A stretch of DNA of 64,000 bases from Ferribacterium limneticum (GCF_020510565.1 NZ_CP075189.1:2092501-2156500), one strand, 5' to 3'; shown: positions 53,282 to 62,457, counted from the first letter of the stretch. Notes: generated by a model not told the origin, from the sequence alone. Numbers and translations: made by a program.

Positions 53282-53644
53282 ATGCGCTACACCATCCTTC
53301 TGGCACTTCTGCTTGCATCCACAGCAACCCAGGCCGACGTCTTTACCTGCCACACGCGATCCGGAGATGTTGTCTATTCCGACGTTCCTTGCGACAAGGG
53401 ATCGATAATCGAAAAGATAAGCCCGAGCGAGTCGGTATCAGACCCGGTTGCCGCCCAGAAAGAACTTGAGCGACAAAAGGCTTATACCGAGCGGCAAGCC
53501 GCTGAAAACGCGCGGGCCAGGGCCGCCGCGCCCATGCCGGCAATCCTTCCTGATTACTCCAGTCCACCTCCGTCGTGGCCACCGCCGACGCCGTTGTCGC
53601 CACCGTCGTCAGGGCAATCGGACATGCCCCCAAGAATTCGGTGA
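53282..53644 (+). CDS. DUF4124 periplasmic protein
   Basis: This 120-residue exported protein has the signal peptide MRYTILLALLLASTATQA. The DUF4124 motif DVFTCHTRSGDVVYSDVPCD has two cysteines likely forming a disulfide. A charged helix (QKELERQKAYTERQAAENAR) and a Pro/Ser-rich tail follow. The function of DUF4124 is unknown. A strong terminator follows. Confidence 0.8.
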   Translation: MRYTILLALLLASTATQADVFTCHTRSGDVVYSDVPCDKGSIIEKISPSESVSDPVAAQKELERQKAYTERQAAENARARAAAPMPAILPDYSSPPPSWPPPTPLSPPSSGQSDMPPRIR

Positions 53645-53674
53645 GACCAGCTTTCTCCTGGCCTCCGACCAAAC

Positions 53675-53699
53675 AAAAAGCGCCTTTCGGGCGCTTTTT
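53675..53699 (+). terminator. Terminator after the DUF4124 gene
   Basis: AAAAAGCGCC-TTTCG-GGCGCTTTTT is a symmetric 10-bp stem that can work on both strands, and so also for the minus-strand gene ending at 53731. Confidence 0.9.
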
Positions 53700-53730
53700 G
53701 TTGTCCGGGATTTTTTGCCCGGAACGAGGA

Positions 53731-54357
53731 CTACGGTCTGATCAGGATATTCCGGTCGAACGTCAGGTTATCGAAGGCGGCGTAGGTCCAGGGCAGGCCG
53801 TTGGCTTGCGATGAGAGGCGGACCTTGGCGATGTTGCGGCTTGTCGACGAAAAGCTCAGCGGATGCCAGTGGCCGAGGAAGTTGGCATCGTGAACGCCCA
53901 ACTGCGTCAGTACCTTGCCCAGATATTTGCCGGTCGAGTCGTAGGCTTCCATGAATGGCCGGTTGTCGGCATTGCCCGCGCCTTCGGAAGAATTCATCGC
54001 ATAGGCCCAGACGCTGACCGATTGCTGCAATTGGGAAAAAGTCGCTTCGAGGGCGCCGTAGCGTGCATCGAACCAGGGATAGGATGGATCGGCCTCGATG
54101 ATGGTCAGGACATTCTTTCCACTCTGGCCGCCACCCCATGGCATCTCTTTGGCAAAGGCAGACCATGTGCGGGGCGGGTAGGTCACGCTGGCCAAGGTGA
54201 CGCCCGAGCCGGCGTAGGTTGAATCAACGGCTGTGCCACTGGGTACGTCGTCGAAAGTGATGGTCACCGTTCGCCAGAGGTTGGGTGGCGGGCGAAACGG
54301 AGGACGCTGTGAAATGACGCCGCCGAGCTTGATCGCATTGTTGGTGAAGTCGGGCAT
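53731..54357 (-). CDS. Beta-rich protein with PEP-CTERM-family-like domain but no sorting signal
   Basis: This 208-residue protein has VTITFDDVPSGTAVDSTYAG, SGVTLASVTYPPRTWSAF and the C-terminal WTYAAFDNLTFDRNILIRP, a jelly-roll pattern common in extracellular PEP-CTERM and choice-of-anchor proteins. It has no N-terminal signal peptide (starts MPDFTNNAIKLGGVISQRPP) and no C-terminal PEP motif or helix. Either it is a cytoplasmic relative, or it is exported some other way. Moderate confidence that it is a real gene. Confidence 0.65.
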   Translation of the reverse strand: MPDFTNNAIKLGGVISQRPPFRPPPNLWRTVTITFDDVPSGTAVDSTYAGSGVTLASVTYPPRTWSAFAKEMPWGGGQSGKNVLTIIEADPSYPWFDARYGALEATFSQLQQSVSVWAYAMNSSEGAGNADNRPFMEAYDSTGKYLGKVLTQLGVHDANFLGHWHPLSFSSTSRNIAKVRLSSQANGLPWTYAAFDNLTFDRNILIRP

Positions 54358-54539
54358 GAGAAACGCTCCTTTTCAGTGATGCACAAATTTGCAAAGCGGC
54401 AAGCTTGCTCCAGGAAACAATCCTGCAGGACGTGCCTTTTGCGAATGAATGTCCATACAAAAAGCATAGAACAATCGCCCTGGCATTCAAGGAGAAGCGG
54501 TTCTGAAGGCAGGGGCGGAGACCGTTTTCAGCCACTGGG

Positions 54540-54580
54540 CTTGCCACGGTCAACCGGAAATTCTGCCCAAAATTCAAAAA
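54540..54580 (-). repeat. 41-bp dispersed repeat, copy 5 (intergenic)
   Basis: On the minus strand this copy ends TTCCGGTTGACCGTGGCAAG. It is the only copy in that orientation and lies in the 311-bp gene-free stretch 54358-54668, which holds nothing else recognisable. Confidence 0.8.
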
Positions 54581-54668
54581 GTCGATTGGCCGGTGCAGGG
54601 TGGCAGTCGTCCGGCTTCAAAGCTTCTTTCGTGCTGCCGAGGCAATTCAGCAAGGCTGATCGCGCAGT

Positions 54669-54941
54669 TCAAGTTTCTGCCCGGCCAAGCCCCAGAGACG
54701 CCGCATACCGGCGCTTCTCGCCGGGCGACAACTGCTTGATCCGGTATTCCGCCTTCGAGGCCGATGAACGATCCGGATGGTTTTCGTAGCCAAGCAGCCG
54801 GAGCGGCGGATGCGAGCGCGTATAGCGAGCGCCGGTGCCGGCGCAATGGGCGGCGTAGCGACCGGCCACGTCGACCGCGATGCCGGTATAGATGCTGCCA
54901 TCGACGCACTCGATCATGTACAGAAACCAGGGCTTGCTCAT
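54669..54941 (-). CDS. GIY-YIG nuclease domain protein
   Basis: This 90-residue single-domain protein of the UPF0213/YhbQ type contains FLYMIECVDGSIYTGIAVDV, the GIY-YIG strand pair, then GTGARYTRSHPPLRLLGYEN, and ends with KAEYRIKQLSPGEKRRYAAS, the usual C-terminal helix with the catalytic Glu. It starts inside the stop of the upstream 83-residue gene (ATGA). Confidence 0.88.
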   Translation of the reverse strand: MSKPWFLYMIECVDGSIYTGIAVDVAGRYAAHCAGTGARYTRSHPPLRLLGYENHPDRSSASKAEYRIKQLSPGEKRRYAASLGLGRAET

Positions 54942-55189
54942 GCTTCAGTCGAGCGGGCCAGGGCGTGGCGGATGCGCTCGATGGTTGCCTCGACCGGCGC
55001 CTGACGGGGCACGTCGAGGCCGAGATCGCGGGCGATGGCATTGACCTTGGCCGGATTGAGCGGGATGCCGCCGCGGTCAACCGCCGCGATCAACTGGCGG
55101 GCCCGCGCGTAGTCGGAAAGCGGCGCGGGGCGGCCGAAAAACAGCGCCCATATGCGCGAGAAAAGGCCCGTCGGCCGGCGTGATCCCAT
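54938..55189 (-). CDS. Hypothetical protein (83 residues) upstream of the GIY-YIG gene
   Basis: The chosen start, MGSRRPTGLFSRIWALFFGR, gives a basic hydrophobic N terminus and then PLSDYARARQLIAAVDRGGI, PLNPAKVNAIARDLGLDVPR and a closing helix. The pattern NPAKVNxIARxLGLxV resembles small proteins with a compact helical domain near RNase D-type genes. The longer frame to 55285 would overlap the divergent exonuclease gene. Function unknown. Confidence 0.6.
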   Translation of the reverse strand: MGSRRPTGLFSRIWALFFGRPAPLSDYARARQLIAAVDRGGIPLNPAKVNAIARDLGLDVPRQAPVEATIERIRHALARSTEA

Positions 55190-55221
55190 ACACTTGCTTC
55201 TGGATAAAAGCTGAAGGATAC

Positions 55222-55905
55222 ATGGATGCAGCTGGCAACGAAGATCGAACGGACCAGGAGCGCACAAACTTGAGCGAAGTGACAATCAGCCGCAGCATGC
55301 TCGCCGCGAGCGAGCTGCCGATCTACAACGGCGTTTCGATGGCCAGAATCACGCTGGTCAGCGATGCCGCTCTGGCCGAGCGGGCCCTGGCGGCCTTGCT
55401 GGCGGCGCCGGCCATCGGTTTCGATACCGAGTCGAAACCCACCTTCCTGAAAGGCGAGATTTCGACCGGGCCTCACCTCGTTCAACTGGCCACCGACGAA
55501 CACGTCTATCTTTTTCCCGTCGTCGTCGCCGCCAACCATGATGTGCTGCGGCAAATCCTCGCCGCCCAGAACGTCCTCAAGGTCGGCTTCGGCCTCGGCA
55601 ACGACCGCAGCGCCCTGCGTTCGCGCCTCGGCATCGAGCTGGCCAATGTCCTCGACCTCGGTGAAGCCCTGCGCGGGCCGGGGCATCGTGGCACGGTCGG
55701 AGCCAAAGTGGCCGTCGCCCACTACTTCGGTCAGAAATTCCAGAAATCGAAAAAAGTCGGCACCAGCAACTGGGCCAGTGCCCGCCTCAACGAGCGCCAG
55801 TTGTTATACGCTGCCAACGACGCGCATGTCGCCCTGCAAATCTACCGGGCCTGGCTGCGCGACCCGGAGCGCCTGGCGCAAGCCGCGCCGGCCCCGGCAA
55901 TCTAA
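55222..55905 (+). CDS. RNase D-like 3'-5' exonuclease (DEDD family)
   Basis: This exonuclease of about 227 residues has motif I AIGFDTESKP (D and E), motif II KVGFGLGNDRSAL, and motif III YAANDAHVALQIYRAW with the Y-x3-D pattern. It lacks the HRDC domains of full RNase D. The ATG at 55222 follows AAGGA very closely; a TTG at 55270 with a better-spaced AGGAG is the alternative. The substrate (RNA or DNA) cannot be told. Confidence 0.85.
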   Translation: MDAAGNEDRTDQERTNLSEVTISRSMLAASELPIYNGVSMARITLVSDAALAERALAALLAAPAIGFDTESKPTFLKGEISTGPHLVQLATDEHVYLFPVVVAANHDVLRQILAAQNVLKVGFGLGNDRSALRSRLGIELANVLDLGEALRGPGHRGTVGAKVAVAHYFGQKFQKSKKVGTSNWASARLNERQLLYAANDAHVALQIYRAWLRDPERLAQAAPAPAI

Positions 55906-55929
55906 CCACAAGCTCAGGATACAAAAATC

Positions 55930-56568
55930 ATGGCTGAACCACTGCCCATGCTGTCATTGCTGGAAACCCGCGTACTCGGCACTCTCGTCGAAAAACAGCG
56001 CACTGTGCCCGACACCTATCCGCTCTCGGTCAATGCCCTGCTCGCCGGCTGCAACCAGAAAACCAGCCGGAATCCGGTCATCGAAGCCAGCGAAAGCGAC
56101 GTCGTGCAGGCCATCGATGTCCTGAAGGGCCTCTGGCTGGTCAATGAAATCAGCGGCAGCCGGGTTAGCCGCTTCGAACACCGTCTCGAAAAGATACTCG
56201 GCATACCGACCCAGGCCTCGGCGCTGCTCACCGTGCTCATGCTGCGCGGGCCGCAAACGGCAGGCGAGTTGCGCCTCAATTGCGAACGCCTGTACCGATT
56301 TGCCGACATCTCGTCGGTCGAAGCCTTCCTCGAAGAACTGGCCAGCCGGGAAGCGGGCGCCCTGGTTGTCGAACTGCCGCGCCTGCCCGGATCCCGCGAG
56401 AACCGTTGGATGCACCTGCTCAGCGGCGAGCCGGAAATCGAAGCCATGCTGCCGGCAAAGTCGTCGCAATCGGCCAACCAGGAAATCGAAGAGTTGAAGG
56501 CGAGGGTGAGCGCGCTTGAAACCGAGCTGGCTGAAATGCGCACCCGGCTAACCGCAATCGGCGCATGA
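55930..56568 (+). CDS. YceH family (DUF480) protein
   Basis: This 212-residue protein has two winged-helix repeats. MLSLLETRVLGTLVEKQRTV, PDTYPLSVNALLAGCNQKTS and RNPVI form the first, with the family-specific CNQKTSRNP box; ALLTVLMLRGPQTAGELRLN starts the second. A C-terminal coiled coil (EIEELKARVSALETELAEMR) follows. Function is unknown. It overlaps the arginase gene by 4 bp. Confidence 0.93.
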   Translation: MAEPLPMLSLLETRVLGTLVEKQRTVPDTYPLSVNALLAGCNQKTSRNPVIEASESDVVQAIDVLKGLWLVNEISGSRVSRFEHRLEKILGIPTQASALLTVLMLRGPQTAGELRLNCERLYRFADISSVEAFLEELASREAGALVVELPRLPGSRENRWMHLLSGEPEIEAMLPAKSSQSANQEIEELKARVSALETELAEMRTRLTAIGA

Positions 56569-57467
56569 AACCCCGCCATCACCGCCCTTCCGAGCGCATT
56601 CGCATCATCGGTGCCGCCAGCGGCATCGGGGCGCAGGATCGCGCCTGCGAAGATGGCCCGGTTGCCTTCCATCGTTCGCAAGCCTGGCACGAACTCGAAC
56701 ATCACCCCTTGCTTGACTGGGGCAAGACACTGTTCGCCCCGCAAGGCGATCGTGCCTCGATCACCGGACGAATCGCCGCGCTGTGCCGCAATCTCGCTGA
56801 TGAAGTCGCGCTCGCCCTGCGCGCCAGCGAATTTCCGGTCGTCATTGGTGGTGACCACTCCGTCGCCATCGGTACCTGGAGCGGCGTTGCCCGCGCCATT
56901 GCCGAGCCGATCGGCCTGCTCTGGATTGACGCCCATCTCGACAGCCACACCCCGGAAACCAGCTACTCCGGCGCCATCCACGGCATGCCGCTGGCCTGCC
57001 TGCTCGGGCGCGGCGACAAACGCCTGCTCAACATCGGGCTGGAAGGCACCCAGATCAGCGCCGCCCACACCGTGGTCCTCGGGCCGCGCAGCTATGAACC
57101 GGAAGAACTCGAATTCCTGCAGCGCATGCAGGTGCGCATCATCGACAGTGACGAAATACTCCGCCGTGGCTTCGCCGCCTGTCTCGACGAAGCGATTGCC
57201 ATCGTCGCCAGCGCCCCGGCCGGTTTTGGCGTGACGCTCGACCTCGACGCCATCGACCCGCGCCTGGCCCCCGGCGTCGGCAGCCCTGAGCCCGATGGCC
57301 TGGTCGTGCACGATGCCGTTGAGGCCATGCGCCGAATCGGTGGCCTGCCCGGGCTGAAGGCGCTGGAAATCGTTGAATACAACCCCGACCGCGACCGCCA
57401 CGGGACAACGGCCGGGCTGATCTCGGATCTGATCGGGGAATTGCTGCCGCCGGGCAGTGACAAGTAG
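56565..57467 (+). CDS. rocF: Arginase
   Basis: This 300-residue binuclear manganese enzyme makes ornithine and urea from arginine. Metal ligands are in VVIGGDHSVAIGTW, GLLWIDAHLDSHTPETSYSG and VTLDLDAIDPRLAPGV; GSPEPDGL and IHGMPLA are substrate-side segments. The DAHLD pattern (instead of DAHxDxN) and ETSYSG distinguish arginase from agmatinase. It is coupled to yceH by ATGA. Confidence 0.92.
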   Translation: MKPRHHRPSERIRIIGAASGIGAQDRACEDGPVAFHRSQAWHELEHHPLLDWGKTLFAPQGDRASITGRIAALCRNLADEVALALRASEFPVVIGGDHSVAIGTWSGVARAIAEPIGLLWIDAHLDSHTPETSYSGAIHGMPLACLLGRGDKRLLNIGLEGTQISAAHTVVLGPRSYEPEELEFLQRMQVRIIDSDEILRRGFAACLDEAIAIVASAPAGFGVTLDLDAIDPRLAPGVGSPEPDGLVVHDAVEAMRRIGGLPGLKALEIVEYNPDRDRHGTTAGLISDLIGELLPPGSDK

Positions 57468-57504
57468 TCGGTTGGCACGACCGGCGTTGAGCATTTGACC
57501 GTCG

Positions 57505-57624
57505 CTCCCTCCCCTTCAAGGGGAGGGGCGGGGTGGGGATGGGTAAAATTGCCAGGAGCACGGCACGCAATATGCACCATTCGCACCCATCCCCCTCCCA
57601 ACCTCCCCCTTGAAGGGGGAGGAG
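57505..57624. repeat. 120-bp inverted repeat with CCTTCAAGG palindromes
   Basis: The two 40-bp arms (57505-57544 and 57585-57624) are about 80% complementary, and each contains an inner palindrome, CCCCTTCAAGGGG or CCCCCTTGAAGGGGG. The loop is 40 nt. This G/C-rich family of intergenic repeats is widespread in proteobacteria. It lies between arginase and epsL and may act as a strong terminator. The rest of 57625-57934 is an AT-richer leader with no gene. Confidence 0.75.
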
Positions 57625-57934
57625 CTATTGCATCCCACCTCCCCAAGCGGCCAAGTGTCATTGGAATGCAACACGCCTCGGATATTGTTGCACTCTCCGC
57701 TGCGTCAAAATGACGCGCAGGTTTCTTATTTTGGGCGACAAATTGTGAAGATAATCACGGATTAGTCTGAATGGACTGTTGCCGGTCCTTGTGGGAGAAG
57801 TAAAATCGCGCCCGGCCGGTTCATGCATATTGAATGGCTTGTCAGTTCCGGCCGGATGAAATCCCGGCTCTTCATTGATGTGCTTGGATATTCCGGATAA
57901 AAATGCTGCAGTGCAATGTGGTAACATTTCAAGA

Positions 57935-59152
57935 ATGATGTCATGTCAAAAAATCCTTGTTGCATTTGCGGCCTCTGCCCTCCTTCATCCCGTTCTCGGG
58001 ATGGCGAATGAGGGCGATGTCGTCAATCTGAGTGCCGCGGTAACGATGATGCATGACAACAATATGTTCCGTCTTGCGCCATCGGTTAACCCCGCCAGCT
58101 TTGGTCTGGATGGGCGATCCGACACCATCACCATGACCTCGGCGGGGCTCAATCTCAATAAGACGCTTGGCCGGCAGCAGCTGATCGGCAACCTTAGTTT
58201 TATCGACACCAGCTACAAGCGCAACAACTACCTCGATTTCCTGGCCCTCAACTACGACGGCAAGTGGCTGTGGGCTGTTGGCACCCGGTGGACAGGCGAA
58301 CTTTCGCTGGATCGCACCGAATCGCTCAACACCTATGCCGACTACACCACCAACAACTATCGGGCGCGTAACGTCCGCCTGATCGAGAACGAGCGTTTCA
58401 CCGCCAACTACTGGTTTCACACCAGCTGGGCGGGTTTTCTCGGCATGTCGCGCACCAGCGTGACCAACGAGCAGGCAGTCCTGGCCGAAAGTGATTACGA
58501 AGCCAGCGGCTTCAATTACGGCATCCGTTTCCGCCCCGTTTCCGGCAACACCGTTGCGCTGCGCGTCAAACAACTGGACGGCAGCTACTCCAATCGCCAG
58601 TTCAATTCCATTTCGCAATACGACAACGGTTTTTCGAATAATAGCGTTGAGCTTGATGCCAGCTGGTTGCTCACCGGCAAGACGCAACTGCGCGGCCGGG
58701 TCGAATACCTTGAGCGCAAGCACGACCACTTTGCCTCGCGCGACTACAGCGGCTGGGCCGGCAATCTTGATCTCGTCTATGCCACCACCGGCAAGAGCAG
58801 TCTTACCTTCGGCTACAAGCATGACCTGGCCGCCTTTCAGCAATCGACCTCCAGCTACTACGAGCTTGATGAACTCAACCTCGGCGCCCGCTGGGCCGCT
58901 ACTGACAAAATCTCCTCCGGTGCCCGCCTGGGCTACGGCAAGCGCAGCTATCACGGCGAAATAGCGCCGCTGCCGGCTGGTGTCGAGCAACGTCAAGAAA
59001 CCGTTACCCGGGCCGGCCTCGACATCGGTTACCGGCCCGTGCGCTGGCTTGAACTAAAGGCCGGCATGAATTTCGAGAAGCGCAACGCCAATGTTGACCG
59101 CTTCGACTACAAAGACCGCACCACTTTTGTCTCGCTCAGCGCCCAGTACTGA
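57935..59152 (+). CDS. epsL: Exopolysaccharide outer-membrane protein EpsL
   Basis: This 405-residue predicted outer-membrane beta barrel has a signal peptide of about 22 residues ending HPVLGMA, then alternating aromatic strands throughout (LIGNLSFIDTSYKRNNYLDF, TGELSLDRTESLNTYADYTT). It ends in the outer-membrane pattern TTFVSLSAQY with a terminal aromatic. The ATG at 57935 is preferred over frame starts further upstream. EpsL-type proteins belong to the XrtB/Eps exopolysaccharide system. It is first of the eps run, with its own leader. Confidence 0.83.
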   Translation: MMSCQKILVAFAASALLHPVLGMANEGDVVNLSAAVTMMHDNNMFRLAPSVNPASFGLDGRSDTITMTSAGLNLNKTLGRQQLIGNLSFIDTSYKRNNYLDFLALNYDGKWLWAVGTRWTGELSLDRTESLNTYADYTTNNYRARNVRLIENERFTANYWFHTSWAGFLGMSRTSVTNEQAVLAESDYEASGFNYGIRFRPVSGNTVALRVKQLDGSYSNRQFNSISQYDNGFSNNSVELDASWLLTGKTQLRGRVEYLERKHDHFASRDYSGWAGNLDLVYATTGKSSLTFGYKHDLAAFQQSTSSYYELDELNLGARWAATDKISSGARLGYGKRSYHGEIAPLPAGVEQRQETVTRAGLDIGYRPVRWLELKAGMNFEKRNANVDRFDYKDRTTFVSLSAQY

Positions 59153-59202
59153 CGTGACCAACGCCATTCAAGAATCCGCTGCAACCATTTTAAGGTGACC
59201 CT

Positions 59203-60150
59203 GTGAACAAGCTCAAAACCATCTCTGCCATCGTTCTTTCCACCCTGGTACTTGGCGCTTGCGGCGATCGTCCGCCCGAGAAAAAAGCGGCCAGCCAGGT
59301 TGCCGCAAAGGTCAATGACGGCGAGATTTCCGTTCATCAGATCAACTTCGTGCTGCAGCGCACACCCAACATTCCCGCCGCCAAGGCCGAGGCCGCCAAG
59401 CGTCAGGTGCTCGAAAGCCTGATCGACCAGGAATTGGCCGTGCAGCAGGCCACGGAAGCCAAGCTCGAGCGCACACCGAATGTCATGCAGGCCATCGAAA
59501 GCGCCCGCCGCGAAATTCTCGCTCGCGCCTTCATCGAGCAAAAGGTTGCCAAGCAGGCCAAGCCCTCTACCGACGAAGTCCGCAAGTTCTACGGCGAACA
59601 CCCCGAATTGTTTTCCAACCGCAAAATCTACCGCCTTGAAGAAGTCGGTTTTGCCGCCAGCCCTGAAATCATCGCCGGCGTGAAGGCGCAACTGGGCAGT
59701 GGCAAGACTTCCGTCGCTGAAGTGGTCAGCGGCCTCAAGGCCAAGGGTATTGAAGTTGCCGGCGGCGTCACCGTCAAGGCGGCCGAGCAACTCGCCCTCG
59801 AACTGCTGCCGCGTCTGTCCCAGGCCAAGGATGGTCAGATCCAGATGATCGAAAACCAGGGCCGTGTCGCCATCATTACCGTACTCGCCAGCAAGCTCGA
59901 GCCGATGGATGAAATCAAGGCCCAGCCCTTCATCGAAAACTTCATCAACAACAAGCAAAAATCCGAAGCCGCCCGCAGCACCATGAAGGAGCTGCGCGAA
60001 AAGGCCAAGATCGAATACGTTGGCGAATTTGTCGCACCTGCACCGGCCGTTGCTGCCGCACCTGCTGCAGCCCCAGCCGAAGCGCCGCAAAAGGCCGCGG
60101 CTAACCCCACCGAGGCAGCCGTCAACAAAGGCATTGCCGGTCTCAAGTAA
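59203..60150 (+). CDS. epsD: EpsD-type peptidyl-prolyl isomerase lipoprotein
   Basis: This 315-residue periplasmic lipoprotein starts at GTG, with lipobox VLGAC at residues 16-20. The N-terminal helical SurA/PpiD-like chaperone region includes LESLIDQELAVQQATEAKLE and ARREILARAFIEQKVAKQAK. A parvulin-like part and an Ala/Pro-rich tail follow. EpsD helps fold or assemble exported Eps proteins. It lies 50 bp after epsL and 18 bp before epsE. Confidence 0.87.
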   Translation: MNKLKTISAIVLSTLVLGACGDRPPEKKAASQVAAKVNDGEISVHQINFVLQRTPNIPAAKAEAAKRQVLESLIDQELAVQQATEAKLERTPNVMQAIESARREILARAFIEQKVAKQAKPSTDEVRKFYGEHPELFSNRKIYRLEEVGFAASPEIIAGVKAQLGSGKTSVAEVVSGLKAKGIEVAGGVTVKAAEQLALELLPRLSQAKDGQIQMIENQGRVAIITVLASKLEPMDEIKAQPFIENFINNKQKSEAARSTMKELREKAKIEYVGEFVAPAPAVAAAPAAAPAEAPQKAAANPTEAAVNKGIAGLK

Positions 60151-60168
60151 AGCGGAAACAAAGCATCC

Positions 60169-60978
60169 ATGAGCTACCTAAACAGACTTCTCCTCGGCAT
60201 TCTCGTCACCTTTGGCCTGATCTCCGGCGCGCAGGCGCAGGGCAAGCAGGTCGACTACCGCCTGGGGGCTGGCGACGCGATCAAGATCAGCGTCTTCCAG
60301 AACCCCGACCTCACGGTTGAAACCCGCGTTGCCGAAAGCGGCGCCGTCACCTATCCGCTGATCGGTGCCGTGCAACTCGGCGGGCTGTCGATTGCCGATG
60401 CCGAGCTGGCCATCGCCAACAAGCTGCGCGAAGGCGGCTTTGTGCAAAAGCCGCAGGTCAACATCCTGCTCATGCAATTCAAGGGCAACCAGGTTTCCAT
60501 CCTCGGCATGGTCAATCGCCCGGGCCGTTACCCCATCGAAACCGGCAACACCCGCCTGACCGACATGCTGGCCACGGCCGGCGGGGCCATTCCCTCAGGC
60601 GGCGCCGATGTCATCATTCTTTCCGGCATGCGTGACGGCAAGGCCTACCGTCAGGAAATCGACATTCCCGCCATGTTCATCAGCGGCAACACCGATCTCG
60701 ACATGCCCGTGATGGGCGGCGACATCATCTACGTTCATCGCGCCCCGGTTTTCTACATCTACGGTGAAGTCCAGCGCGGCGGCTCCTATCGCCTGGAGCG
60801 CAACATGACTGTTCTGCAGGGCCTGGCCCAGAGCGCCGGAACGACCATTCGCGGTACCGAGCGCGGCCTGCGCATTCACCGTCGCGGTGCGGACGGCAAA
60901 GTGCAAATCATCTCCCCGGAAAAGTCCGACCTCATTCAAGCCGACGACGTTCTCTACGTCCAGGAAAGCTTCTTCTAA
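60169..60978 (+). CDS. epsE: Polysaccharide export protein EpsE (Wza family)
   Basis: This 269-residue outer-membrane/periplasmic export protein has a signal peptide of about 23 residues (LISGAQAQ). The poly-export domain has YRLGAGDAIKISVFQNPDLT and the SLBB repeats follow (NQVSILGMVNRPGRYPIETG, PVFYIYGEVQRGGSYRLERN). There is no lipobox Cys, unlike Wza. It should form the outer-membrane exit ring together with EpsL. Confidence 0.92.
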   Translation: MSYLNRLLLGILVTFGLISGAQAQGKQVDYRLGAGDAIKISVFQNPDLTVETRVAESGAVTYPLIGAVQLGGLSIADAELAIANKLREGGFVQKPQVNILLMQFKGNQVSILGMVNRPGRYPIETGNTRLTDMLATAGGAIPSGGADVIILSGMRDGKAYRQEIDIPAMFISGNTDLDMPVMGGDIIYVHRAPVFYIYGEVQRGGSYRLERNMTVLQGLAQSAGTTIRGTERGLRIHRRGADGKVQIISPEKSDLIQADDVLYVQESFF

Positions 60979-61002
60979 AAAGAAGATCACTGAAAGCCCC
61001 GC

Positions 61003-62451
61003 ATGACTTTTCAGCAATTCCTCCTCATCCTCTGGGCGCGCCGCAAGCTGGCGTTGTCGATTTTTGGCGTCACGGTGCTGACCACGCTGGTTATCAGCCT
61101 GATGCTGCCCAAGGAATACACCGCCACGACCTCGCTGGTGGTTGACGTCAAATCGCCCGACCCCATCAATGGGATGCTCTTGCAGGCCATGATAACGCCC
61201 GGCTACATGGCGACGCAGATCGACATCATCAATAGCGACCGCGTCGCCACCCGCGTCGTCAAGCTGCTTGGTTTCGAGAAGAGTGCCGATGCCGTCGAGA
61301 AGTGGAAAGAGGCCAGCGAAGGCAAGGGCACGCTGGAAAGCTACTACGCCGCAATCCTGCAAAAGAAGCTCGACATCAAGCCCTCCCGTGAGAGCAATGT
61401 CATCAACGTCAACTTCTCAGGCTCTGACCCGACGTTTGCCGCAGCCGTTGCCAACGCCTTTGCCCAGGCCTACATCGACACCTCCATCGAAATGCGCGTC
61501 GAGCCGGCCCGCCAATACAGCGCCTGGTTTGAAGAACGCCAGAAAGGCCTGCGCGCCGCCCTGGAAAAAGCCCAGTCCCGCCTTTCCGCCTACCAGCAGG
61601 AAAAAGGCATCGTCGTCACCGACGACCGCATGATGGACAACGAGACTGCACGACTCAACGACCTGACCATGCAGCTTTCCGCCGCCCAGGCCCAGCGTGC
61701 CGACGCCTCCAGCCGGCAAAAGAGTGGCACCAGCGAACTCTCGCTCGAAGTCCTGCAGAATCCGCTGATCCAGGGGCTCAAGGCCGAAATCGCCCGGGCC
61801 GAATCACAGCTTTCGCAAATCGGCAGCAACTTTGGCAAGAACCACCCGCAAGTTCAGCAACTCGAAGCCCAGATCGTTGAGCAGCGCCAGCAACTGCGTG
61901 AAGAAATCGGCCGCATCTCCGGTGGCGCCGCTGTCGCCAACAAGTTTGGCGCCGTCAAGCAGGACGAGCTCAAGAAGGCCATCGAAGAACAGAAAAAACG
62001 GGTGCTCGACCTGCGCTCGCAGCGCGATGAACTCTCCGTGCTGGTCAACGACGTTGAAACAGCTCGCCGCGCCTACGAGGCCGTCGGCCAGCGCATGACG
62101 CAAAGCAACCTCGAAGGCCAGTCGCAGCAAACCAACGTGCTCGTGCTCAGCCCGGCCACCGAGCCGACCCAGCATTCCCGCCCCAAGGTTTTCCTCAACG
62201 TCCTGGTTTCAATCTTCCTCGGCACCCTGCTCGGCGTCGGGGCCGCACTGGTACTTGAACTCAGCCAGCGTCGCATCCGTTCGGCCGAAGACCTGTCCCT
62301 GGCGCTCGACCTGCCCGTGCTGGCCGAGCTCGATTCCGCGCTGCCCAAGGCAAAAAGAGGATTTCGTTTTTGGGCAAAAAATCCGGTTGACCGTGGCAAT
62401 CGCGAACCCGCTCTCAATACAGGCAATCAGCCAGCCACAGCGAAGGCCTGA
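61003..62451 (+). CDS. epsF: Chain-length determinant protein EpsF (Wzz family)
   Basis: This 482-residue inner-membrane protein has a transmembrane helix near residues 14-34 and another near 397-420 (VFLNVLVSIFLGTLLGVGAA). The periplasmic coiled-coil (residues ~165-385) contains AQSRLSAYQQEKGIVVTDDR and LSQIGSNFGKNHPQVQQLEA. It sets polysaccharide chain length with the EpsG kinase-like partner. Residues 453-466 (GFRFWAKNPVDRGN) in the cytoplasmic tail come from a 41-bp dispersed repeat. Confidence 0.93.
   Translation: MTFQQFLLILWARRKLALSIFGVTVLTTLVISLMLPKEYTATTSLVVDVKSPDPINGMLLQAMITPGYMATQIDIINSDRVATRVVKLLGFEKSADAVEKWKEASEGKGTLESYYAAILQKKLDIKPSRESNVINVNFSGSDPTFAAAVANAFAQAYIDTSIEMRVEPARQYSAWFEERQKGLRAALEKAQSRLSAYQQEKGIVVTDDRMMDNETARLNDLTMQLSAAQAQRADASSRQKSGTSELSLEVLQNPLIQGLKAEIARAESQLSQIGSNFGKNHPQVQQLEAQIVEQRQQLREEIGRISGGAAVANKFGAVKQDELKKAIEEQKKRVLDLRSQRDELSVLVNDVETARRAYEAVGQRMTQSNLEGQSQQTNVLVLSPATEPTQHSRPKVFLNVLVSIFLGTLLGVGAALVLELSQRRIRSAEDLSLALDLPVLAELDSALPKAKRGFRFWAKNPVDRGNREPALNTGNQPATAKA
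62360..62400 (+). repeat. 41-bp dispersed repeat, copy 6 (inside epsF 3' end)
   Basis: This copy begins GATTTCGTTT and ends TCCGGTTGACCGTGGCAAT. It is read in frame as GFRFWAKNPVDRGN and lies 51 bp before the epsF stop. Confidence 0.82.
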
Positions 62452-62457
62452 TCAGAC

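Noticed and set aside
54224..54577. 117-codon minus-strand frame across repeat copy 5
   Set aside because: It overlaps the real 208-residue gene and its N terminus is only the translated 41-bp repeat; no sign of a protein family.
57833..57847. Sigma-54-like TGGCTTGTCAGTTCC ahead of epsL
   Set aside because: The -12 element reads TTCC, not TTGC, so the essential GC is lost, and it is about 90 nt from the start codon.
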